Positions 1 through 5,982 of a DNA stretch of 7,638 bases are shown here, one piece after another. Position 1 is the first letter of the stretch. Every line of letters starts with the position of its first letter. Below the pieces are notes generated by a model. That model did no database searches and was not told where the DNA came from. It worked only from the letters and a program-made list of their open reading frames with translations. Source of the stretch: Aromatoleum sp. (lineage in GTDB: Bacteria > Pseudomonadota > Gammaproteobacteria > Burkholderiales > Casimicrobiaceae); contig JAAFGU010000111.1 of the NCBI GenBank assembly GCA_010365205.1, positions 1 to 7,638 of the forward strand, written 5' to 3'. The position numbers and the translations under genes were made by a program.

Positions 1-24
1 AGTGATGATCGATCCCAAGCCGCT

Positions 25-85
25 CCTTCAGGCTCATTTCCCATTGGAATCACGATAGCCCCTTCAGGCTCACATGCCATTGGAA
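25..85. repeat. Two-copy imperfect direct repeat, 36-bp period
   Basis: The 25 bases at 25-49 recur at 61-85 with three mismatches. The 12-mer CCTTCAGGCTCA (25 and 61) and the 9-mer CCATTGGAA (41 and 77) are both shifted by exactly 36 bp. Because 36 is a multiple of three, both copies read in the same frame as LQAH-F/M-PLE, with a TAG stop at 56-58 between them. This could be a small tandem duplication at the 3' end of a gene entering from the left, or the end of a longer array. Only two copies are visible. Confidence 0.6.
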
Positions 86-270
86 GAGGCTGCCTCTGTT
101 GTCCGGCACCGGCCTGCGCTAGGATGGAGTGCGTGTCACCTTTGCCGCACCAATTGTGAGCGCTTTGATATCGAATGGGCGAGCCCTTGGCATTGCATCA
201 CCGATACCCACCGCCGATCGACCGGTGTCGCAGTTTTCCCCTATCCGGAATGGGATCAGGAGAAGCAACG

Positions 271-927
271 ATGTTCGTCGGGTCGACCCATCCCACGTGC
301 CGCGTGCTTCGCGGGGCCGGGATCGCCATGTTGGCACTCGTCTTCGCCGGATCGGCCGCGCTGGCTCAGAGCCCACCGTACGGCGCCCTGGAAAGCGGCC
401 CCCCTGTCCGGAGCAACGCACCGGCGCCGTTGATGGGGTCGAAGCTTTCAGCCGACGCGCTCGATGAGCTGATGGAATGGGAGCGCCAGGACATGGGGGC
501 GCCGCCGACGCGCAACCTGCATACCGGGTCGATGCACAGCGCCACGCCGAATCAGATTCCCGGCGGTCAGGTGATCACCACCAAGGAATTGGTTCAACTG
601 CTGCAGAATGGTCTCGGGGCGGGTGTCGTGGTACTCGACATCCTCGGCAGTTCGAGGCGACTGCCCAATGCGATCTTCGCGGCGCAGGCGTCGCACGCCG
701 GCAGCTTCGACGACCCGATCCAGCAACAATTCGGCCAGCTGCTCCAGCAGGCGACGCACGGTAACCACGATGCGCCGTTGGTGTTGTACTGCCAGGGTCC
801 ACAGTGCTGGAATTCGTACAATGCGTCGTTGCGTGCCATCAGCCTCGGGTACAGGAACGTCCTCTGGTATCGCGGCGGGTTGGAGGCGTGGCAGCGTGCG
901 GGACTGCCGCTCAACGCGGCGCCCTGA
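271..927 (+). CDS. Secreted rhodanese-like protein with CxxxxCW motif
   Basis: This is a 218-residue exported protein. Residues 11-32 form a signal peptide (basic start, hydrophobic core, cleavage expected after ALA at 32), so it should act in the periplasm. The rhodanese domain covers about 100-212: an LD strand end at 122-123, then a YCQGPQCW loop with C174 where the sulfur-carrying cysteine of rhodaneses lies, and the usual tail GYRNVLWYRGGLEAW. The second cysteine and tryptophan (C179, W180) followed by NSYNA resemble the CXXCW-motif proteins associated with PQQ-dependent catabolism. No PQQ enzyme is in view, so that link is not shown. I chose the ATG at 271 because AGGAG lies 8 bases upstream and the signal peptide starts there; an in-frame ATG at 175 would add a non-signal extension. 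The substrate is unknown. The two cysteines could also suit thiol redox or metal handling. Confidence 0.9.
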   Translation: MFVGSTHPTCRVLRGAGIAMLALVFAGSAALAQSPPYGALESGPPVRSNAPAPLMGSKLSADALDELMEWERQDMGAPPTRNLHTGSMHSATPNQIPGGQVITTKELVQLLQNGLGAGVVVLDILGSSRRLPNAIFAAQASHAGSFDDPIQQQFGQLLQQATHGNHDAPLVLYCQGPQCWNSYNASLRAISLGYRNVLWYRGGLEAWQRAGLPLNAAP

Positions 928-950
928 TCGATCCGGCCCGCAGGATCGAT
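927..950 (+). terminator. Hairpin at the rhodanese stop codon
   Basis: ATCGATCC at 927-934 pairs perfectly with GGATCGAT at 943-950 around an 8-base loop. It starts on the last base of the rhodanese stop codon. No T-run follows directly, only a short CCTTTCCC, so efficiency as an intrinsic terminator is doubtful. Confidence 0.3.
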
Positions 951-1005
951 GCGCCTTTCCCATGGGCGCATCCGGGCGGCGGGGGTCGTCGCGACCGAGC
1001 GCGAT

Positions 1006-1071
1006 GGAGCCCCTGCCGGTGTCCCAAATGCCTGTCGGTGGCAGGCGAACCCCCAAACAAGGTCGGGCTCC
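1006..1071 (+). other. Structured leader or spacer upstream of the CHRD gene
   Basis: A perfect 7-bp outer stem (GGAGCCC at 1006-1012 with GGGCTCC at 1065-1071) encloses an inner hairpin (GCCTG at 1030-1034 with CAGGC at 1042-1046). An alternative inner pairing exists: CCTGCC at 1012-1017 with GGCAGG at 1040-1045. The element ends about 97 bases before the ATG of the lipoprotein gene. It may be a 5' leader structure or part of a terminator for the gene before it. I do not recognise it as a known riboswitch class. Confidence 0.35.
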
Positions 1072-1167
1072 ACCGCCACGCCCGGCCGCTCAGTGTTATC
1101 GTACTGCATGCGCTTGGGCGGGTCCGCCAGGGCGCCAACGAAGCATCCCGATCAATGGAGGCAGGTC

Positions 1168-1626
1168 ATGAGAACGAGTTTTTTGCGTAGGCGCAGTTGG
1201 GTCGCAGCGATGCTCGCGGTGGGCACAGTCGGCATTCTGGCCAGCTGCTCCTCGATGGGGCCGATGTCCAGAATGATGTACGGTCAGACGGTTGCTCTAT
1301 CCGGCGCCAATGAAGTGCCGGCCGTCACGACCTCGGCGTCGGGCAGCGGGACGGTGACCATCAATCCGGACCGCAGCGTCACAGCAACGATCACGGTGAC
1401 CGGCATGACCGCGACCGCGTCCCACATTCATGAAGGCGCCGCCGGCACCAATGGGCCGGTGATCGTGCCGTTCACCAAGACCGGCGACAGCACGTTCGCC
1501 GCGGCCGACGGCGCGAAGCTCACGGAAAGCCAGTACGCGAGCTACAAGGCGGGCAATCTATACGTCAACGTCCACAGCGCCAAGAACCCGGGCGGCGAAG
1601 TCCGGGCGCAACTCAAGGCGATGTAA
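1168..1626 (+). CDS. CHRD-domain lipoprotein
   Basis: This is a 152-residue protein. The start at 1168 is set by GGAGG six bases upstream and by the signal sequence that follows (basic RTSFLRRR, hydrophobic core). A lipobox, LASC at 24-27, predicts signal peptidase II cleavage and lipidation of C27. Residue 28 is serine, not aspartate, so outer-membrane sorting is likely in a Gram-negative cell. The rest, about 40-150, is a CHRD domain: the start LSGANEVPAV, the central SHIHEGAAGTNGPV with H86 and H88, and the closing YVNVHSAKNPGGEVRAQL. The domain was first described in chordin and is a beta-rich fold of unknown biochemical role in bacteria. The spaced histidines could bind a metal, which is inference. 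It follows the rhodanese gene by 240 bp and probably has its own promoter in that gap. Confidence 0.92.
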   Translation: MRTSFLRRRSWVAAMLAVGTVGILASCSSMGPMSRMMYGQTVALSGANEVPAVTTSASGSGTVTINPDRSVTATITVTGMTATASHIHEGAAGTNGPVIVPFTKTGDSTFAAADGAKLTESQYASYKAGNLYVNVHSAKNPGGEVRAQLKAM

Positions 1627-1632
1627 GACGCC

Positions 1633-1656
1633 GGGGCGCGCCGCGCGGTGCGCCCC
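1633..1656 (+). terminator. GC-rich hairpin after the CHRD gene
   Basis: GGGGCGC at 1633-1639 pairs perfectly with GCGCCCC at 1650-1656, starting 7 bases after the lipoprotein stop codon. ATTT follows on the plus strand. The position and stem strength fit an intrinsic terminator with a weak U-tract. Confidence 0.5.
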
Positions 1657-1673
1657 ATTTGCGATCGAAGCGC

Positions 1674-1711
1674 CGTTGCGTGGCGCGCGTTTCTCATCGA
1701 GCGCCGCAACG
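1674..1711. other. Second convergent-region hairpin
   Basis: CGTTGC at 1674-1679 pairs with GCAACG at 1706-1711, and GGCGC at 1682-1686 with GCGCC at 1701-1705. A two-base bulge (1680-1681) and a 14-base loop remain. There is no T-run on either side. The hairpin lies between the ends of two converging transcription units. Confidence 0.3.
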
Positions 1712-1725
1712 AAGCGCACTGCCGG

Positions 1726-1753
1726 CCCCACGGGACCTTGCGGGTCCCTGGGG
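1726..1753. terminator. Strong hairpin between convergent genes
   Basis: GGGACC at 1732-1737 pairs with GGTCCC at 1743-1748 around a 5-base loop. CCCCA at 1726-1730 extends the stem with TGGGG at 1749-1753, leaving one bulged C at 1731. That gives 11 base pairs in 28 bases. It lies about 125 bases beyond the minus-strand stop at 1880 and could stop transcription from either side, but no U-tract is present. Confidence 0.4.
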
Positions 1754-1879
1754 AACTCGGCACGCCGTCACGCAGATTCATTGCAGCTCACGTACGTGCG
1801 TTGCGGGCGATGGTCGGGGCTGCCGGATTGCGGCTCAGAAATGCCGGCCGCGCGGAGATCCCGATCGGGACACCGGTCC

Positions 1880-2371
1880 TCAGTTCCCCTGGTTTCGTAT
1901 CGCCGGGTCCAGAGGGCCGAAAGCCACGCCGGTCGCCGATTTGTGCACGGTGACGTTGTAAAGAAAGGTTCCGACCGAACCCTTCTTGGCGCGCCAGTGA
2001 TACGTCCGGCTCTCCGCTACCTGGTTTCCATGGTCGTCGACGGGGTACATCTGATCGAACTGGCCCGCGTTCACGTCGTCCGGGAACTTGAACACGACTC
2101 CACCGTCCTTGAACACGAATCCGTCGCGGATGTGCCACCGGATGTCGACGTCATCGTGCTTCAGGCCGGTGAGGACCAGCAGCGGCAGGTCGACCTGCAG
2201 GCCTCCCAGTCCGCCCCAACTGAATGAAACTTTGATGTCGCATGGGCTCGCGTCACATTCTGTTTTTCCGGGCGTGGACGACGACTGCACCGCGGACAGG
2301 ATCACGCCTGCGACGCCACCGACCAGCAGAGCAACACCGACGGCGACGAAAAACATGGTTCCGGATGCCAT
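1880..2371 (-). CDS. Small membrane-anchored protein, partner of TIR-TPR protein
   Basis: This is a 163-residue protein of no family I can name. A single hydrophobic segment at about 6-28 (FFVAVGVALLVGGVAGVIL) follows a short neutral start and should act as an anchor or uncleaved signal. A Ser/Thr linker and a cysteine pair, C39 and C44 (ECDASPC), come next; the pair could form a disulfide if exported. Residues 45-163 alternate short hydrophobic and polar stretches with many aromatics (for example DIRWHIRDGFVF and YHWRAKKGSVGTFLYNVTVH), as in a beta-sandwich, and end in LDPAIRN. The ATG directly follows the TAA of the TIR gene, with GGGAGGA inside that gene as ribosome binding site five bases away, so translation is coupled. 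I infer an extracytoplasmic domain working with the TIR protein. Its activity is unknown. Confidence 0.87.
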   Translation of the reverse strand: MASGTMFFVAVGVALLVGGVAGVILSAVQSSSTPGKTECDASPCDIKVSFSWGGLGGLQVDLPLLVLTGLKHDDVDIRWHIRDGFVFKDGGVVFKFPDDVNAGQFDQMYPVDDHGNQVAESRTYHWRAKKGSVGTFLYNVTVHKSATGVAFGPLDPAIRNQGN

Positions 2372-4525
2372 TTAGTTCCTCCCTCGTTTGACGTTAACCT
2401 GGGCCGGCCCCGCAACCGACGCCAATTCGTGGACGAGATCGGCATACGCGGGGTGCCGATAATGCGATGCCCCGATACGCGCAGCCATATCGCGCGCAAC
2501 GGCCACTTCTCCCAACTGCAGTTGAGTGCGCGCGAGAAGCGTGAGGACGGGATGGTATTCCCGTTCCGCAAGCGGACTCAGCCGCGCGGCGACTGCACGC
2601 CAATGCGTTGCCGCAGCGTCGCGTTGCCCGCTACGATCGAGCAGTTGTCCCAGGACGAATTCAACGGCCGCCACCACCGGCGTCTGATCCGCCTTGAGCC
2701 GTTCGCCGCGTGACTCGAAGCGCCCAATGGTTTCCAGGTAGCTTTCGAGATCGCTGGGCGGAAAATTTCGGTCATCGGCCAACGCAAACCGAGCCTGCAG
2801 TGCGAGTCCGCGCCCCTGCAAGTTGATCTGCCAATTGGTCGCGGAAGCGTCGCTCGTGATCAATTTCCTGATCTGCGGCATCGCGCGCGCAATTTCCGCA
2901 TGCGCGAATTCGCGCTTTCCGAGCGCGAATTCGATCTCGGCCAGGCTCAGCCGGATGAAGCACGATTCGGACAGCCAGAACATGTTGGCGGGGTCGGCGC
3001 CAATCAGCGCGTCGGCTTGTTCCATTGCAGCGATCGCGTTCGGTTCGGCGCCTGCGGCGTCGCCCATCGACAACAGCAGGCGTCCCAGCTCATAGCGCGC
3101 GTTCGCCACTTGCTGCTGAACCTGCCGATCCCTGTCGGCATCGGTCATTGCGCGCAGGACTTCCAGGCGTTGGCGCTGGGCGGCAGCGGCTCCCGCGTAA
3201 TCGCCGGTCGCCTCCAGCGCCTTCGCCGTCCAACCGTGCGCATCGGCAAGGTCGATGGCCAGCGCGGGCCGCACGCCGACGAGCCGCGACAGCGCGTTTT
3301 TCGTATCCGCAAACGACTGCAGCGCGTCCGCGAGGCGCCAGCGGTCGAGTTGCGCCACGCCGAGATTCTGGCTGGCGTAGGCGGCCTCCAGTTGCCAGTC
3401 GAGGTTGGTCGGATCGAGCGTCACCAGGCGTTGCGCGAGCTCCCGGTATTTCAAAAACGATTCCTCCGCCGGCTGCGCCTGCCCGCGACGCCAGGCGATA
3501 TATCCGACCCAGTAGACGCTTTGCGCATGGTCGAAAATCCGCTGGCCGTCGTCGGGCGCGCGGGCGAGCAACTCCGCCGTGGTGGCGGCAGCGCTCTGGA
3601 AGGCGGTCAGCGCCTCGTCGAGCTTTCCGCGCTGCTCGCGGATTTCACCGATGAGGTGCTGGGCGCGCGAGCGGCGGCCAAGCGAGCCGGCATCGTGACG
3701 GGCGGCGTCCTGCGCGGCGTAGTAGCCGAGCGCCCTTTCACCGAGCGAATCGAGGACGTCCAGCCGCCCGACGGGGTCGAGCTTCTTGCGCAGGTCGCCG
3801 AGCATGTATTCGATCAGGTCCTCGGCCTGCGCGCGCTGATATTGTGCTTCGTTGCGCGAGTAAACGGCCATCAACGTGAGCACCGTCATGATCGCCATAC
3901 CGACGAAAGAGGCGGTGGCGATGACCAGCATTCGGCGGACGCGGCGCTGGGTGTCGCGGCGGACGAGGTCGTCGACGCCGACGCCGATCATGCCGGCGAC
4001 GAGCCGCAGGATCGCCAGTCTCTTGCCGTCGCCCTGTGGCCGCAGGTCGGCGGCAACGGGGTCGGGCGCTTCGACCGGCGCCCCGTCAGGCGACGCCGGC
4101 GAAAAGCGCAGCGCTTCGGGAAAGCACTCTTCGGCTTCGCTTCCGGGCGTTCGGCTGGCGAAAGGCTCGCCGCTCGCTATCAACGCCAGGACGCGCGACT
4201 CGCCGTGCTGCCGCTTGAACTCGCGGATTTCCTGATCGACCCACGGCGAGCGGGCGGCATCCGGCGAGCAGACGACGATCAGATAGCGGCTTTGCTCCAG
4301 CGCCTCGCGCACCGTGGCCTTGAGGTCGTTGCCGGCCTGCATCTCGTCGCGGTCGCGGAAGACGGGCTTGAACTGGGCGGGGACCTCGCCGACGGCGGTC
4401 CGGGTCCCGACGAGCCGCCGGGGGATCCGGTAGGTCTCGAGCGCCCGCTGCACGGCGGCAGCCACCCTCGCATCGCGGTGGCTGTAGCTGATGAAAGCCC
4501 AGTACTTTGCCGTGCCTGCGCCCAC
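2372..4525 (-). CDS. TIR domain protein with membrane helix and TPR tail
   Basis: From the GTG start this is 717 residues. The TIR domain covers about 7-120: KYWAFISYSHRD (box 1), VFRDRDEM at 55-62, and SPWVDQEI where E99 lies four residues after W95. That matches the spacing of the catalytic glutamate of TIR NADases. A linker (DPVAADLRPQGDGK at 155-168, then GVGVDDLVRRD) leads to arginine-rich RRDTQRRVRR and one membrane helix at about 199-221. The positive-inside rule puts the TIR domain in the cytoplasm and the rest outside. The remaining ~490 residues are Ala/Leu-rich helices with TPR spacing, opening with AEDLIEYMLGDLRKKLDPVGRLDVLDSLG. An in-frame ATG at 4627 gives 34 more residues but has no ribosome binding site and overlaps a promoter-like sequence. 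At 4525 the GTG has GGGA eight bases upstream. NAD cleavage, defence or signalling is inferred from the family, not shown. Confidence 0.92.
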   Translation of the reverse strand: MGAGTAKYWAFISYSHRDARVAAAVQRALETYRIPRRLVGTRTAVGEVPAQFKPVFRDRDEMQAGNDLKATVREALEQSRYLIVVCSPDAARSPWVDQEIREFKRQHGESRVLALIASGEPFASRTPGSEAEECFPEALRFSPASPDGAPVEAPDPVAADLRPQGDGKRLAILRLVAGMIGVGVDDLVRRDTQRRVRRMLVIATASFVGMAIMTVLTLMAVYSRNEAQYQRAQAEDLIEYMLGDLRKKLDPVGRLDVLDSLGERALGYYAAQDAARHDAGSLGRRSRAQHLIGEIREQRGKLDEALTAFQSAAATTAELLARAPDDGQRIFDHAQSVYWVGYIAWRRGQAQPAEESFLKYRELAQRLVTLDPTNLDWQLEAAYASQNLGVAQLDRWRLADALQSFADTKNALSRLVGVRPALAIDLADAHGWTAKALEATGDYAGAAAAQRQRLEVLRAMTDADRDRQVQQQVANARYELGRLLLSMGDAAGAEPNAIAAMEQADALIGADPANMFWLSESCFIRLSLAEIEFALGKREFAHAEIARAMPQIRKLITSDASATNWQINLQGRGLALQARFALADDRNFPPSDLESYLETIGRFESRGERLKADQTPVVAAVEFVLGQLLDRSGQRDAAATHWRAVAARLSPLAEREYHPVLTLLARTQLQLGEVAVARDMAARIGASHYRHPAYADLVHELASVAGPAQVNVKRGRN

Positions 4526-4565
4526 GCCGGTTTCCCGCCATTGTTGATCTCGAAACCGAGTTTGG

Positions 4566-4596
4566 ATAGTACAAGGGGCGGCGCAGAGCGGGTCAA
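4566..4596 (-). promoter_or_regulatory. Candidate sigma-70 promoter of the TIR operon
   Basis: On the minus strand TTGACC (4596-4591) lies 17 bases before TGTACT (4573-4568), or 19 before TACTAT (4571-4566). The -35 box matches five of six consensus bases and either -10 box matches four. Transcription would start near 4560, leaving a leader of about 35 bases before the GTG at 4525. This favours that start over the ATG at 4627, which would lie upstream of the transcript. Confidence 0.45.
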
Positions 4597-4919
4597 CAAT
4601 TGCGTGCCCGCCGCCGCAACGGCGCATTGCGTCGATCGAACCGTCGAAGACCTGACCCGGCGCTACAGGCGTTCAGAATGGGACCGGACGACGTCGAAGT
4701 GACGCCACCCTCACCGCACATTCAACTGAAATTCGTCGCCAGGATTCATTGCACGCGATTGATCCGCCTGGTCATTCCGTCGCCGGCAGCGGCAACACCC
4801 GCGCTCGCCGCCAAGTCCGAGGCGCATGTCGCGTCGAACGCAAGATCTCCGAACGGATCACCAAACGCTCGCGGCCCTGGCCGCTTGTGGCCTTCGCCAC
4901 GTACTGCCGTTGCGAGCCG

Positions 4920-4939
4920 GCGCGCCGCGATCGGCGCGC
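4920..4939 (-). terminator. Hairpin after bactofilin gene
   Basis: GCGCGCCG at 4920-4927 and CGGCGCGC at 4932-4939 form a perfect 8-bp stem with a 4-base loop, 18 bases past the bactofilin stop. No T-run follows on the minus strand. It is a possible terminator or transcript-end stabiliser. Confidence 0.4.
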
Positions 4940-4957
4940 TCGCCCCATGAATCCGAG

Positions 4958-5566
4958 TCAGCCGTTCGGCTGCGGCGACAGCAACGGCCGGCCATCCGGC
5001 ATCGCGGCGCGCGGCGCCGGCTTGACCTCCGGAGCCGCGTCCAGCCGCTTCACGTCGCCCGAGATTTCGCCACCGTCGGCGACGATCAGCCGTCCGTAGC
5101 GAATCGTGCCCGAGACGCGGCCGGTGCCGTGTACGACGAGCCGCGTATGCGCGGTCAGCTCGCCGGTGAACTCGCCGTCGATTTCGGCCACATCGATCAC
5201 GGCCACGCCCTTCAGCGTTCCCGGCTTGGCAATTTGCATCGCCTTGCTGTTCACCGTAGCCTCGACCTGGCCTTCGACGACGAGCACGTCGCAGTTCGAG
5301 ATCTCGACCCCCTTGAGCCTGATGTTCGGACCGATGAAAAGTTTGCTGCCCGGCGTTTCGGGGCTGATTGCCCGCTCGCCCTGGTCAGGCGGCAGGGGCG
5401 ACGCCGGCGGAACGGCAGGAGATGCCGCTGCCGCCTCGCGGGTGGCGGCGGGCGGCTGCGACCTTGCGACGGGATGGGTGGCTTCGGGCGCGTAGGGCGC
5501 AGGCTTCAACGCGGGTTTGTAGCCGAGCGGGGGATCCGGACGATTGTCGCGGCCAAAATTGAGCAT
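4958..5566 (-). CDS. Bactofilin (polymer-forming cytoskeletal protein)
   Basis: This is a 202-residue protein. Residues 10-72 are a proline- and alanine-rich disordered tail. Residues 74-175 form the bactofilin core (DUF583), a right-handed beta-helix built from short repeats: KLFIGPNIRLKGVEIS, LVVEGQVEATV, MQIAKPGTLKGVAVIDVAEIDGEFTGEL, RLVVHGTGRVSGTIRYGRLIVADGGEISGDV. The last ~27 residues are again proline-rich. Bactofilins polymerise without nucleotide into filaments that position cell-wall enzymes, stalk or motility proteins. The partner here is unknown. The N-terminal extension is longer than in many small bactofilins and could hold a membrane-binding or partner peptide, which is inference. 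The ATG at 5566 has AGAGGAG seven bases upstream. No M23 peptidase gene, a common neighbour of bactofilins, lies beside it. Confidence 0.94.
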   Translation of the reverse strand: MLNFGRDNRPDPPLGYKPALKPAPYAPEATHPVARSQPPAATREAAAASPAVPPASPLPPDQGERAISPETPGSKLFIGPNIRLKGVEISNCDVLVVEGQVEATVNSKAMQIAKPGTLKGVAVIDVAEIDGEFTGELTAHTRLVVHGTGRVSGTIRYGRLIVADGGEISGDVKRLDAAPEVKPAPRAAMPDGRPLLSPQPNG

Positions 5567-5598
5567 TGCGGTCTCCTCTTTGCAACTATGCCAATGTC

Positions 5599-5627
5599 AT
5601 ATTACTTCTCCACACCCGCGAACGCAA
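5599..5627 (-). promoter_or_regulatory. Candidate promoter of bactofilin
   Basis: On the minus strand TTGCGT (5627-5622) is followed after exactly 17 bases by TAATAT (5604-5599), 33 bases before the ATG. It lies in an AT-richer patch of an otherwise GC-rich region. The -10 box matches four of six consensus bases and the -35 box keeps TTG. Confidence 0.4.
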
Positions 5628-5847
5628 GCGATTCTCGGGAAAAGGCGGCATCCGCGTGGCGCAGACGCGAACGGTCAAAAGGTCCGAAACGACCGAAGCG
5701 TGACGCGAAACCATTTTCCAATCGCGTCCGCCGACTCGATCTGCATTCGCGCCGAACCTTGGCCCCACGGGAATGCGGTCCGCCGCCGCGCGACCGCGAG
5801 CCGGACCGGCAGAGAGTGCGCCGGCCGCGCCTGCGGGCGGCCTCTGC

Positions 5848-5877
5848 TTGAAATTTTGACCTGCTGTCTGCAATAAT
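5848..5877 (+). promoter_or_regulatory. Candidate sigma-70 promoter of the 112-residue gene
   Basis: TTGAAA at 5848-5853 and AATAAT at 5872-5877 each match five of six consensus bases, with an 18-base spacer. Transcription would start near 5884 and give a leader of about 100 bases before the ATG at 5983. Confidence 0.5.
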
Positions 5878-5982
5878 CGCACGCATCACGCGACGGAAAC
5901 GCGGAAATCGGCAGCGATCGGTCGATAACGCCGGACGTGGACCGCGTCCTTTGGACTTCACTTTCGCCCGCTGGGGTTTGCA

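Larger units (their letters stand above)
4526..4957. other. 432-bp spacer between bactofilin and TIR operon
   Basis: I see no convincing gene here. Open frames on the plus strand read as arginine-rich, low-information peptides. Apart from the promoter candidate near 4566-4596 and the hairpin at 4920-4939, the only item noted is a 9-codon minus-strand ATG frame in the middle without conserved look. The gap and the separate promoter argue that bactofilin and the TIR genes are not one operon. Confidence 0.5.
5567..5982. other. 416-bp divergent intergenic region
   Basis: This region separates bactofilin (minus) from the 112-residue gene (plus) and carries a promoter candidate for each. A GC hairpin (GGCCGC at 5823-5828 with GCGGCC at 5837-5842) lies just before the plus-strand -35 box. 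Open frames across the middle are arginine-rich and I do not accept them as genes. Confidence 0.5.

Noticed and set aside
152..164. AATTGTGAGCGCT, identical to one side of an ideal lac operator
   Set aside because: The other half-site is absent (TTGATA follows instead of CACAATT), and no LacI-type regulator or sugar gene is in view. Probably coincidence.
175..270. In-frame ATG at 175 as the start of the rhodanese gene
   Set aside because: It would place 32 extra residues before the signal peptide. The ATG at 271 has AGGAG at good spacing.
949..1167. In-frame ATG at 949 as the start of the lipoprotein gene
   Set aside because: It would bury the signal sequence and lipobox 73 residues inside the protein and run through the structured spacer. 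GGAGG supports 1168.
2900..4702. 600-codon open frame on the plus strand opposite the TIR gene
   Set aside because: It mirrors the TIR gene on the other strand. The minus frame shows clear TIR, membrane and TPR features, and this one reads as arginine-rich sequence without domains. Long antisense frames are common in GC-rich coding DNA.
4826..5851. 341-codon plus-strand frame across bactofilin and its promoter
   Set aside because: It runs antisense through the bactofilin beta-helix and over its promoter region, with biased composition and no recognisable domain.
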